The notes beneath the pieces are model-generated. The model made no database searches. It was not told the origin of the DNA and saw only the letters and a program-made list of their open reading frames with translations. 14,902 bases of DNA from JBBIGV01 sp037447335 (GTDB lineage: Bacteria; Bacteroidota; Ignavibacteria; Ignavibacteriales; Ignavibacteriaceae), in assembly GCA_037447335.1 (NCBI GenBank), contig JBBIGV010000078.1, positions 1 through 14,902 on the forward strand, read 5' to 3'. Position numbers and translations under genes: made by a program. Position 1 is the first letter of the stretch. The number at the start of each line of letters is the position of its first letter. Of this stretch, positions 8,025 to 14,902 are shown piece by piece.

Positions 8025-9422
8025 ATGTTACGACTCAGTTTTTTCTTTTTCATTATTTATTGTTCTAATTCTTTTTCTCAGGAGCTAAAATCTGAATTAG
8101 ATAAGCTCCTTTCTTCAAAATTTTTTCAATCGACTATAATTTCTGTTGATGTTTATGACTTGACCGAAAAAAAACCTCTCTACAAAAGAAATAATAAACT
8201 TCTGCTTACGCCGGCTTCTAACATGAAGATTCTCTCATCTGCTGCAGCTTTATACTTTCTTGAACCTCAATATCAGTTTACAACTACTGTTGCATACAAC
8301 GGTTTCGTGTTAAATGGTAAACTCGATGGAGATCTTTTTGTTACCGGCGGTTTTGATCCTCTGTTAAGTACTTCTGATATTGAAAAACTATCTGATCAAA
8401 TTATTTCATTCGGAATAAAAGAAATAAACGGAAATATTATTGCCGATGTTTCCCGTAAAGATTCTCTTTATTGGGGAAGCGGCTGGATGTGGGATGATGA
8501 TCCATCTGCTGATGCGCCTTATTTATCAGCTTTGAATGTGAACTTTAACACGGTTTCGGTACGTGTTACACCGGGTCAGGTGGGTGATAAACCGGTTGTT
8601 TCACTCTCACCTCAAACTGCTTTTTTCAATATCATTAATGATGCTGTTACTATTTCGGGCTCTCAGTCAGATTTAATCGTGACACGCAACTACTTAAACA
8701 AAAACAATGATATTATATTAACTGGCAGCATGGGGAGAAATACTTCTGTTTCGAAAAGTTTTAATGTAGTTGATCCGGAATTATATTTTGTAACTATGTT
8801 AAAAGAATCACTTGAATCTAAGGGCATTATCATAAAAGGCGATGCAATAAGATCATCTTCATCAAATGATTTGCGGCACATAACCCAGCTCAGAACACCG
8901 CTTGACAGCGTTCTCTCAAGAGTTAATAAGAATAGTAATAATCTTTGTGCCGAGATGATCATCTATGCTCTTTCAGACCAACATTTTGAACAGCCCGCAT
9001 CTGCATACAATGGACTGAAAATGATTGACAGTCTTTTAATCATTATGAATTTTAATCCAGACGATTTTTCTTTTAATGATGGTTCAGGTATTTCCCGGTA
9101 TAATCTTGTTACCACAGAACTTCTTCTTGAAACATTAAAATTCTTATATCAAAAACACCATACATTATTTATAAGATTATATGATTCATTGGCAATTGCC
9201 GGGTATGACGGCACATTAAGAGGGAGATTGAAAAACGCACCCTTGCAAAACAATGTCCGTGCAAAAACCGGAAAGTTAAGAGGTGTGAGTTCGCTTTCAG
9301 GTTACCTGACCAACAGCAGCGGCAGCCTGATAGCATTTTCCATTATGATCCAAAACTATGTTAATAAGACTCAACAGGGACGAACAATTCTTGATGAAAT
9401 TTGTAAATTACTAGCCAAATAA
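8025..9422 (+). CDS. dacB: D-alanyl-D-alanine carboxypeptidase/endopeptidase, PBP4 type (peptidase S13)
   Basis: This 465-residue periplasmic enzyme is predicted to trim the terminal D-Ala of peptidoglycan stem peptides and cut D-Ala-mDAP cross-links. The three penicillin-binding motifs are present: SNMK at 65-68 (nucleophile Ser65, Lys68), SNN at 304-306 and KTG at 414-416. The long insert between the first two motifs, with GDLFVTGGFDPLL at 102-114 and WGSGWMWDDDP at 150-160, is typical of the S13 family rather than DacA-type enzymes. The N-terminus is a signal peptide (about 1-18) with S-F-S before Gln19, so mature protein likely begins with Gln. Length fits family members of about 450-500. 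It lies 16 bases after the TatD fusion and 12 bases before the deacetylase-like gene. The assignment to the family is firm; the symbol follows the E. coli homologue. Confidence 0.93.
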   Translation: MLRLSFFFFIIYCSNSFSQELKSELDKLLSSKFFQSTIISVDVYDLTEKKPLYKRNNKLLLTPASNMKILSSAAALYFLEPQYQFTTTVAYNGFVLNGKLDGDLFVTGGFDPLLSTSDIEKLSDQIISFGIKEINGNIIADVSRKDSLYWGSGWMWDDDPSADAPYLSALNVNFNTVSVRVTPGQVGDKPVVSLSPQTAFFNIINDAVTISGSQSDLIVTRNYLNKNNDIILTGSMGRNTSVSKSFNVVDPELYFVTMLKESLESKGIIIKGDAIRSSSSNDLRHITQLRTPLDSVLSRVNKNSNNLCAEMIIYALSDQHFEQPASAYNGLKMIDSLLIIMNFNPDDFSFNDGSGISRYNLVTTELLLETLKFLYQKHHTLFIRLYDSLAIAGYDGTLRGRLKNAPLQNNVRAKTGKLRGVSSLSGYLTNSSGSLIAFSIMIQNYVNKTQQGRTILDEICKLLAK

Positions 9423-9434
9423 ATTTTTAAACCA

Positions 9435-10376
9435 ATGAAAAAAACTTTAGCTATCATCACCGATGAGAGATGCCTAGAACATGCACCCGCTTTCGAACAT
9501 CCGGAAAGACCGGAAAGAATGACAGCTATTAAGAATAAGCTTGAATCTGAATCATTTCTCGAAGATGTCCACTTATATTCTGCCATTGAGGTGAAAGAGA
9601 GTGAAATTCTTGCGGTTCACTCAGAGTATCACTTTAGATGTGTTAAAGATTCAATTGAAGCCGGAAGAAATATGATTGAATCGGATACTTATGTTGTTCC
9701 GGGATCACTGCTTGCTGCGATGCTTTCCGCAGGCGCTGCAGTGCAGGCAGTTGATATTGCAATGAATGACGAACATTCCAGGATATTTAATTTAATGCGT
9801 CCTCCCGGTCATCATGCGACTAAAAATGAACCGATGGGATTTTGCCTGTTCAATAACATAGCAATTGGTGCACAGTATGCAATTGATAAATATGGATTGG
9901 AACGAATAGCAATTGTTGATTGGGATGTTCATCATGGAAATGGCACGCAGGATATCTTTTATTCATCTGATAAGGTTTTGTTTATCAGTACACATCAGCA
10001 TCCTTTTTATCCGGGAACCGGCGCAGAATCTGAAACCGGAGATGGAAAGGGGAAAGGCTTTACTATTAATTTCCCTTTGCCTGCCGGTACGGATGGCAGA
10101 ACCTATACAGATATTTTTGAAAATAAAATCATGAAATATCTTGAGCACTTCGACCCGCAGTTGTTATTTATCTCTGCCGGGTTTGATGCGCACAAAGATG
10201 ACCCGCTGGCTGGCATGAATTTAACAGCAACTGATTTTTCGAAAATGACTTCAATACTAGATACATTCGCGAAAACAAAGAATATAAAAATAATATCTCT
10301 CCTCGAGGGCGGATATAATTTGAAGGCTCTTGCTGAAAGTGTTTTTGCTCATCTGAAAGTATTAAATGAAAACTGA
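9435..10376 (+). CDS. Histone-deacetylase-superfamily zinc amidohydrolase
   Basis: This 313-residue cytoplasmic protein belongs to the arginase/deacetylase fold family that includes bacterial acetoin-utilisation (AcuC-like) proteins and acetylpolyamine amidohydrolases. Signatures: EHPERPERM at 21-29, RPPGHHAT at 122-129 (His126/His127 as general base pair), VDWDVHHGNGTQ at 161-172 (Asp164 and His166 as zinc ligands), STHQHPFYPGTG at 185-196, SAGFDAHKDDPL at 247-258 (Asp251, third zinc ligand) and EGGYN at 291-295 (Tyr294, the transition-state tyrosine). All catalytic positions are therefore intact. The substrate could be an acetylated protein, a polyamine or another acetylamide; sequence alone does not decide. 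The gene starts 12 bases after dacB, and its last 11 bases overlap the first possible start of the glutaminyl cyclase gene, suggesting translational coupling. Confidence 0.92.
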   Translation: MKKTLAIITDERCLEHAPAFEHPERPERMTAIKNKLESESFLEDVHLYSAIEVKESEILAVHSEYHFRCVKDSIEAGRNMIESDTYVVPGSLLAAMLSAGAAVQAVDIAMNDEHSRIFNLMRPPGHHATKNEPMGFCLFNNIAIGAQYAIDKYGLERIAIVDWDVHHGNGTQDIFYSSDKVLFISTHQHPFYPGTGAESETGDGKGKGFTINFPLPAGTDGRTYTDIFENKIMKYLEHFDPQLLFISAGFDAHKDDPLAGMNLTATDFSKMTSILDTFAKTKNIKIISLLEGGYNLKALAESVFAHLKVLNEN

Positions 10377-11393
10377 TATACCTGCATCCTCTTATATGAA
10401 TTTTACAAATCCACTCTGTCTCTCAATACTTATTTCACTCTTATTTATTCTTTCATCCTGTAAGAAAGAGGATGAAGTTACTGTTTCAAAACCTTCGTTC
10501 GGGATACAAATGAAGGACTCAATACCACAGTTCAATGCAGATAAGGCATATGACTTTATTGCAAAGCAGGTTTCTTTTGGTCCGAGAAATCCCGGTTCTG
10601 CAGGCCACAGGCAAACACTTTTTTATCTTCAGACAGAACTGAAGAGATATGCCGATGACGTTAAGCTGCAAAATTTCAGCTACACCGGTTACGAAGGTGA
10701 ACGGCTTGATTTAACAAACATAATCGGAAAGTTCAATCCTAAATTAAAAAACAGAATATTATTTTGTGCTCATTGGGATACGCGTCCGAGAGCAGAACTC
10801 GATAAAGATGAAGGCAACCGCCTCAGCCCGATATCAGGCGCTAATGATGGTGCAAGCGGTGTGGCAGTATTACTTGAGCTTGCACGGCTTCTGAGTGAAA
10901 ATAAACCGGATTATGGAATAGATGTTATTTTTTTTGATGGTGAGGACTACGGACACGAAGGCGATCTTGCTAATTACTGTCTTGGTTCAAAATACTTCGC
11001 ACTCAATTTGCCAGCCGGTTATAAACCTGTCTTCGGTATTTTGCTCGATATGGTTGGTGATAAGGAAGCAAAGTTTTTTAAAGAAGGCTGCTCTGTTCAA
11101 TATGCACCGGATATTGTTGACATGGTATGGAGCATTGCTAACCAGCTTAATGCAGGTATGTTCATTAATAATAATTATGGTTTGATATACGATGACCATA
11201 TCCTCTTAACCAGTCTGGAATAAAAACCATCAATATTGCAGATGCAAAATTGATCGGGCACTCAACAGAAATTGAACGCCGGAAATACTGGCATCCTCAC
11301 GGAGATGATATGAGCAACATCAGCAAAGAATCATTGCAGCAGGTTGGTGATGCGATCACTGCTCTCGTCTATTCAATAAATTTTAACTTATAG
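10366..11393 (+). pseudogene. Glutaminyl cyclase-like (M28 fold) lipoprotein, frameshifted near its C-terminus
   Basis: The first 279 residues match a Bacteroidetes-type (type II) glutaminyl-peptide cyclotransferase, which converts N-terminal Gln to pyroglutamate in the envelope. Seen: hydrophobic leader with lipobox ILSSC (Cys32), CAHWDTRP at 134-141, GANDGASGV at 158-166 (zinc Asp161), FFDGEDYG at 189-196 (Glu193), YCLGSKYF at 204-211, LLDMVGDK at 226-233 and YDDHI at 275-279 (His278). The frame then ends early at TAA 11221-11223. A -1 shift at 11202 restores P-L-NQSGIKTINIADAKL, followed by KYWHPHGDD and ESLQQVGDA, down to a TAG at 11391-11393. The joined protein is 342 residues, normal for the family. 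One missing C in the short C run at 11202-11203 would explain it. All three zinc ligands precede the break, but the conserved C-terminal strand and the WH segment are lost. The alternative start Met11 (10396) gives a cleaner signal sequence; the upstream start overlaps the deacetylase gene by 11 bases. A plain M28 aminopeptidase is the alternative reading. Confidence 0.85.
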
Positions 11394-11478
11394 TTTTTGA
11401 AAATAAATAATGTCTATTAATGACTGTATAAGAAAATGATGCCTGTCATTATGCTCAAACAGTTAACTTCTGATCCCA

Positions 11479-12330
11479 ATGAAAAATTATAAAGAATTTC
11501 TCATAACAGCGCAGCCATTCAATACTGAAATTATCAGCAGTGTTTTGTGGGAACTTGATATTAACGGAATAACCGAAGAGGTAAATTGCATAAAAGTATT
11601 TGCAGAAGACACAAGCAATGTTAATAAAGAAAGTATCTCGTCTCAACTACGGAAACTTGTCTATGAAAAATTGCTTCTAAGTTATGAGGTTGAGGAATAT
11701 CTTTTAGAAGACAAAAACTGGAATGAAGAGTGGGAAAAAAATATTAAGGTGATCAGAGTATCGGATAAAATAGTTATCAAACCCACTTTTAAGCAGTATA
11801 ATTTTGAAGCAGGACAAATTATTATTACAATTGATCCCAAAATGTCTTTCGGGACTGGTGAACATCAGACTACAAAGCTAATCTTAAACTTAATAGAGAA
11901 ATATATTAAGAGGGGAGTGACAGTGCTTGACGTGGGAGCCGGTACGGGTGTGCTTGCAATAGCGGCAGTTAAACTGGGCGCTAAAAAAGCTTTTGCGGTT
12001 GATATTGATGAATGGTGTTTAACAAATGCAATTGAGAACTGTGAACTGAATAAAGTAAGAGACAAAGTTGTGGTGCAGTTGGGTGAAATAACAGATGTGA
12101 GTGAAAATAATTTTGATATGGTATTCGCAAATATTCAAAAAAATGTTTTGCTGGATATTAAAAATGAAATTAAAGATCGTATAGCTCCGGCTGGTATTTT
12201 ATTATTATCCGGATTATTCTATGCTGATGAACCTGACATAATTGAGCAATATGCTGAGTTGTCATTTACTCATATTGAAACCGTAAAGATGGATGAATGG
12301 ATTGCAATTGCGATGAAGTTTATTTCCTGA
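11479..12330 (+). CDS. prmA: Ribosomal protein L11 methyltransferase
   Basis: PrmA transfers methyl groups from S-adenosylmethionine to amino groups of ribosomal protein L11 in the cytoplasm. The 283 residues match the family's usual length and layout. An N-terminal substrate-recognition part (about 1-75) is followed by W-NEEWEKN near 81-88 and the hallmark IDPKMSFGTGEHQTT at 118-132. The SAM-binding Rossmann core comes next: VLDVGAGTGVLAIAA at 149-163, AVDID at 173-177 and FANIQKNVLLDI at 216-227, the position of the usual NI-ANIL catalytic-loop motif, here ANIQ. It is the last gene of the plus-strand run, 85 bases after the end of the restored glutaminyl cyclase, a wider gap than the others, so it may have its own promoter although I see no clear one. 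No strong Shine-Dalgarno precedes the ATG. A GC-rich hairpin lies 47 bases after the stop. Confidence 0.95.
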   Translation: MKNYKEFLITAQPFNTEIISSVLWELDINGITEEVNCIKVFAEDTSNVNKESISSQLRKLVYEKLLLSYEVEEYLLEDKNWNEEWEKNIKVIRVSDKIVIKPTFKQYNFEAGQIIITIDPKMSFGTGEHQTTKLILNLIEKYIKRGVTVLDVGAGTGVLAIAAVKLGAKKAFAVDIDEWCLTNAIENCELNKVRDKVVVQLGEITDVSENNFDMVFANIQKNVLLDIKNEIKDRIAPAGILLLSGLFYADEPDIIEQYAELSFTHIETVKMDEWIAIAMKFIS

Positions 12331-12377
12331 TCCAAAAAATCCGGGAACTTAAATCCGTGAATTAGAACTTTATAAGC

Positions 12378-12402
12378 GGGGACAGCGTAAAATACTGTCC
12401 CC
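12378..12402. terminator. GC-rich hairpin between convergent genes, likely terminator
   Basis: GGGGACAG at 12378-12385 and CTGTCCCC at 12395-12402 form a perfect 8-base stem around a 9-base AT-rich loop. It sits between the 3' ends of prmA (plus, ends 12330) and the Ycf48-like gene (minus, ends 12417), where a shared terminator is expected. The flanks are A/T-rich but lack a clean T run on either strand (AAAATATTATT follows on plus), so it may be a weak intrinsic or a stabilising hairpin. Confidence 0.65.
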
Positions 12403-12416
12403 CAAAATATTATTGC

Positions 12417-13652
12417 TTATTGTAATAAGATCATCTTCATGGTTTTAACAAAATTACCTGCCCTCAATTGATAAAAATACACACCGCTTGCCAGTCCGCC
12501 TCCGGCGGATGAAGCATCAAAGTTTACTTCATACCTGCCGGCGGGTTTATATTCATTAACTAAGGTTGAAATTTCATTTCCCAATACATCAAAAATTTTC
12601 AAAGTAATATATCCGGCATCAGGCATCTGGTATCCGATGGTAGTAGCAGGATTAAACGGGTTGGGATAATTTTGATATAATTTAAAATTAAAGAGATTAA
12701 AATTATCACCCTCAAAAGATGATACGCCGCCCGTAGTAGATTTCAATACCATTCCTGAAGAACCTGAGATATAACCTGTTAATTCATTTAACATGGATAT
12801 TTCATTCAGAAAAAAAACCGGGGATATATGCTGCAGCGACCAGGTTTGACCTCCGTTTTCTGTTATCCAGATATTACCGAAATCACCTACGGCAAATCCT
12901 TTTTGCGAATTAACAAAATGGAAATCCAATATGTTGTTACCTCCCGGTGGAAAGTAGAGTCTGTTCTCCCAATCAAAGCCACCATTTGAGGTGTATTGTA
13001 TGAAAGAATTGAATAAGTGAGAATGTCTGAGACCCCAGCCATCAGTCTGGCTTACAAACTCCAATTTTATGAAAGCGTAATTACCGATAAGTGCCCAGCT
13101 AATGCCTCCATCTGTTGTCTTATAAAGTTTTTCAGAGCTGCCGAATAGGTAAAAAACATTTTCGTTAATTATGGAGATGGACTCATATGATATCTGTGGA
13201 GGTTCAACTTCAATCGGATGCCAGGACTGACCAGCATCAGAGGTTTTGTAAATATAATTACTGTTACCAACAAGGAAACCCAGATTTGAATTCAGGAATT
13301 TGATCTTCCGGAATGTAGTATTGCCGAATTGGTCAACTGTATTCCAGTTTAATCCATAGTCTGTTGAATAAATTACGATTGTACCGACAATCCAGATTGT
13401 CCCGTTGTTATAAGTACTGGAATAAAAAGAGTGTGAGGAAGGAAATTGGGTAATTTCCCAGTTCTGACCTCCGTTAGTAGTTTTAACAATAATTCCTTTT
13501 TCTCCAGCAGCAAAACCCAATTGTTCTGTAATAAACCGGCATGTCCACAGATCCTCGCCTGCACCGGTATCAAGCACAATCCAGCCATCCTGTGCAAATA
13601 GCGATGTGCATGCAATAATCAGCATAATTAAATAAACTTCCAAAGTCTTCAT
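12417..13652 (-). CDS. Secreted Ycf48/BNR-repeat beta-propeller protein with T9SS sorting domain
   Basis: This 411-residue protein has a signal peptide (1-20, cut in SLFA before Gln21), a repeat domain and a T9SS tail. Six Asp-box-like units are visible: TTNGGQNW at 58-65, STDYGLNW at 96-103, TSDAGQSW at 137-144, TTDGGISW at 179-186, TSNGGFDW at 221-228 and TENGGQTW at 264-271, with a decayed seventh, STTGG, near 305. Spacing of about 38-43 residues suits a Ycf48/Hcf136-like beta-propeller. Despite the family name, Ycf48-like propellers are common in non-photosynthetic bacteria as secreted proteins, so a photosystem role is not implied. The sorting domain at about 325-411 holds NYPNPFNPATTI, LVNEYKPAGRYEV and LASGVYFYQLRAG. 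It is the downstream member of a two-gene minus-strand unit, 15 bases after the broken T9SS gene, with a strong Shine-Dalgarno. Ligand or role unknown. Confidence 0.9.
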   Translation of the reverse strand: MKTLEVYLIMLIIACTSLFAQDGWIVLDTGAGEDLWTCRFITEQLGFAAGEKGIIVKTTNGGQNWEITQFPSSHSFYSSTYNNGTIWIVGTIVIYSTDYGLNWNTVDQFGNTTFRKIKFLNSNLGFLVGNSNYIYKTSDAGQSWHPIEVEPPQISYESISIINENVFYLFGSSEKLYKTTDGGISWALIGNYAFIKLEFVSQTDGWGLRHSHLFNSFIQYTSNGGFDWENRLYFPPGGNNILDFHFVNSQKGFAVGDFGNIWITENGGQTWSLQHISPVFFLNEISMLNELTGYISGSSGMVLKSTTGGVSSFEGDNFNLFNFKLYQNYPNPFNPATTIGYQMPDAGYITLKIFDVLGNEISTLVNEYKPAGRYEVNFDASSAGGGLASGVYFYQLRAGNFVKTMKMILLQ

Positions 13653-13667
13653 ATAACCTCCAATTAA
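13653..13667 (-). promoter_or_regulatory. Strong Shine-Dalgarno site for the Ycf48-like gene
   Basis: The 15 bases between the TGA of the upstream T9SS gene and the ATG at 13652 read GGAGGTT at 13661-13655 on the minus strand, leaving 4 bases between GGAGG and the ATG. This is the best anti-Shine-Dalgarno match seen in the window, where most starts have weak or no site. It fixes the start and supports co-transcription of the two genes. Confidence 0.7.
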
Positions 13668-14902
13668 TCATTTGAGTAAAATCATTTTTTTAACTGATGA
13701 AAAACTGCCTGCCTGAAGCCTGTAGATATATACTCCGCTGGCTAAATGCGAACCATTAAAAAGAATCTCATATCTTCCTGCGGGTCTTTCTTCATCCAGA
13801 AGAGTTGCAACTTCTCTACCCAATATGTCAAACACTTTAAGAGTTTGCCTGCCGTGAACAGGCGACTGCCAGCGAATAGTAGTGCTCGGGTTGAACGGGT
13901 TGGGGTAGTTCTGATATAATACAAAATCATTTGGCAGTGCCGCCGGATAATCAACAGAGGTTACTCTTAATATTGTATCTATGGCAGCAGAAGCGGATAA
14001 TCTTACGAATTCATCTTCATCATATAGAGCCGTATTTAACGTTGAAAGAACCTCGCTTACATTATTTGTGATCGATTCCTTAAGATAATTCCATACAGAA
14101 GTTGTATCATATGTCCATGGATAATTATATACAAAAAATCTCCATGTTCCTTCGATAGCATGTTTTCGAACCCACCAGTCATTTGCAAGTATAATCGAAT
14201 CGAGAATTTCATTATGGTTTGAGAACATTGTCATAGCATAATAATCAGGAACATTCCACCGGTACAGGATAGGCATACTTTCTCTTAATCTTTCTTCAAC
14301 CAAACTGCCTGTATATTGCCCGTTATCACTTCTTATTTCAACATACCAGTAATATCTGTTGATGCATCCTGAGGGACAATCACCCCATCCTCGTGAGAAT
14401 ACAAAATAGTCATGCGGCTGTTTCTGAAAATAATGTATATCATTCCCATCACCTCCCATCCCGAAGGAATATGCATCAATAATGTGATGAAGATTTTTAT
14501 ATGCTTCAGCAATGCCGGGAGTAAATAATTCCTATCCGAATATTAATGTGAAGAAATACCAATTAGGATACATCGGGGCATCTACCTGAATAAGGTTGAA
14601 GAGTTGTCCAAGCGAATCAATTGCAGGTACTCCTGTCCAGATATTACCGGTACGCCAATTGTTTGTCCAGCTACCGGTAGCATACACATCAATTCTGTCA
14701 GGCACAATTCTCATAAAAGCATTAATAAAATTAAGCGTATCAACATTAGCCCGTGCAGCCAATAACAGAGAGTCCATCCTTAAAGCAAATGTTGAATCAA
14801 TCCAGTATCCGCTTTGCTGCTGCCTGATTGTAAGTTGTACAGCATCAGAAGAAATCTGTGCACTTGTTGTACTGTGAGCCAGAATAAAGTACAAAATGAA
14901 AA
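13668..14902 (-). pseudogene. T9SS-sorted secreted protein of unknown function, interrupted by one in-frame TAG; 5' end outside window
   Basis: Two open stretches share one frame. Positions 14902-14535 encode the end of a signal peptide (cut in TTSA before QISSD) and about 110 mature residues. A TAG at 14534-14532 interrupts. The frame then stays open to the TGA at 13670-13668. The sequence across the stop reads FFTLIFG, stop, ELFTPGIAEAYKN, and coding-like sequence continues without a gap before the first ATG at 14459, which has no ribosome site. It is therefore best read as one gene of about 410 codons in the window plus a few outside. The middle is rich in Trp/Tyr (GDCPSGCINRYYWYVEI segment), a HEAT-like helical stretch (DEDEFVRLSASAAIDTIL) precedes the tail, and a T9SS sorting domain (NYPNPFNPSTTIRW, LASGVYIYRLQAG) covers the last 85 or so residues. 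I do not recognise the main domain. The TAG may be a true nonsense mutation, a sequencing error or a recoded codon; the first two are likelier. Confidence 0.75.

Noticed and set aside
9913..10134. Short ORF inside the deacetylase gene in another frame.
   Set aside because: It overlaps a conserved catalytic region in the correct frame and lacks any recognisable motif.
11196..11208. Programmed -1 ribosomal frameshift in the glutaminyl cyclase gene.
   Set aside because: There is no X-XXY-YYZ slippery heptamer at the junction, and the family is normally encoded in one frame. A missing base is simpler.
11436..11492. An 18-codon ORF starting ATGATG that ends just inside the prmA start.
   Set aside because: Too short and without a ribosome site or recognisable leader-peptide features; its overlap with prmA is likely chance.
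12417..13652. Interpretation of the Ycf48-like protein as a photosystem II assembly factor.
   Set aside because: It is secreted with a T9SS tail, and no photosynthesis genes are present; only the repeat fold is shared.

Overview
The window looks like a chromosomal segment of an environmental member of the Bacteroidota/Chlorobiota group, most likely an Ignavibacteria-type bacterium. The main evidence is three minus-strand genes whose products end in a C-terminal type IX secretion (T9SS) sorting domain with the YPNPFNP motif. Other evidence is a TonB-dependent receptor with an N-terminal carboxypeptidase-regulatory-like domain, a Bacteroidetes-style glutaminyl cyclase, and moderately AT-rich DNA. 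The lineage is an inference from gene content; no rRNA gene or other phylogenetic anchor is present. I see no tRNA, rRNA, CRISPR array, transposase or phage gene.

Layout. Positions 1-164 hold non-coding DNA with inverted repeats and a rho-independent terminator for the gene to its right. Positions 165-2534 (minus) encode a secreted nine-heme cytochrome c with a T9SS tail. A 307-base divergent intergenic region (2535-2841) follows. A plus-strand run of eight genes, mostly spaced 12-35 bases apart, fills 2842-12330: purM, a small lipoprotein, a TonB-dependent receptor, a TatD nuclease fused to a radical SAM domain, a PBP4-type D-Ala-D-Ala carboxypeptidase, a histone-deacetylase-like amidohydrolase, a glutaminyl cyclase (frameshifted here) and prmA. 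A GC-rich hairpin at 12378-12402 separates this run from two convergent minus-strand genes: a Ycf48/BNR-repeat T9SS protein (12417-13652) and, 15 bases upstream of it, a second T9SS protein (13668 to beyond 14902) broken by one in-frame TAG and cut by the window edge.

How the genes relate. The plus-strand run mixes housekeeping functions (purine synthesis, ribosomal protein methylation, TatD nuclease, peptidoglycan trimming) with envelope functions (lipoprotein, outer-membrane receptor, glutaminyl cyclase). The flanking minus-strand genes encode predicted T9SS cargo. Four exported proteins in the window have predicted signal-peptidase sites that would leave glutamine at position +1, and the window also carries the enzyme type that cyclises such residues to pyroglutamate. 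The most notable items are the TatD-radical SAM fusion, the T9SS-targeted multiheme cytochrome, the glutaminyl cyclase together with its likely substrates, and the two single-site gene disruptions at 11202 and 14532, which may be real or may be sequence errors.
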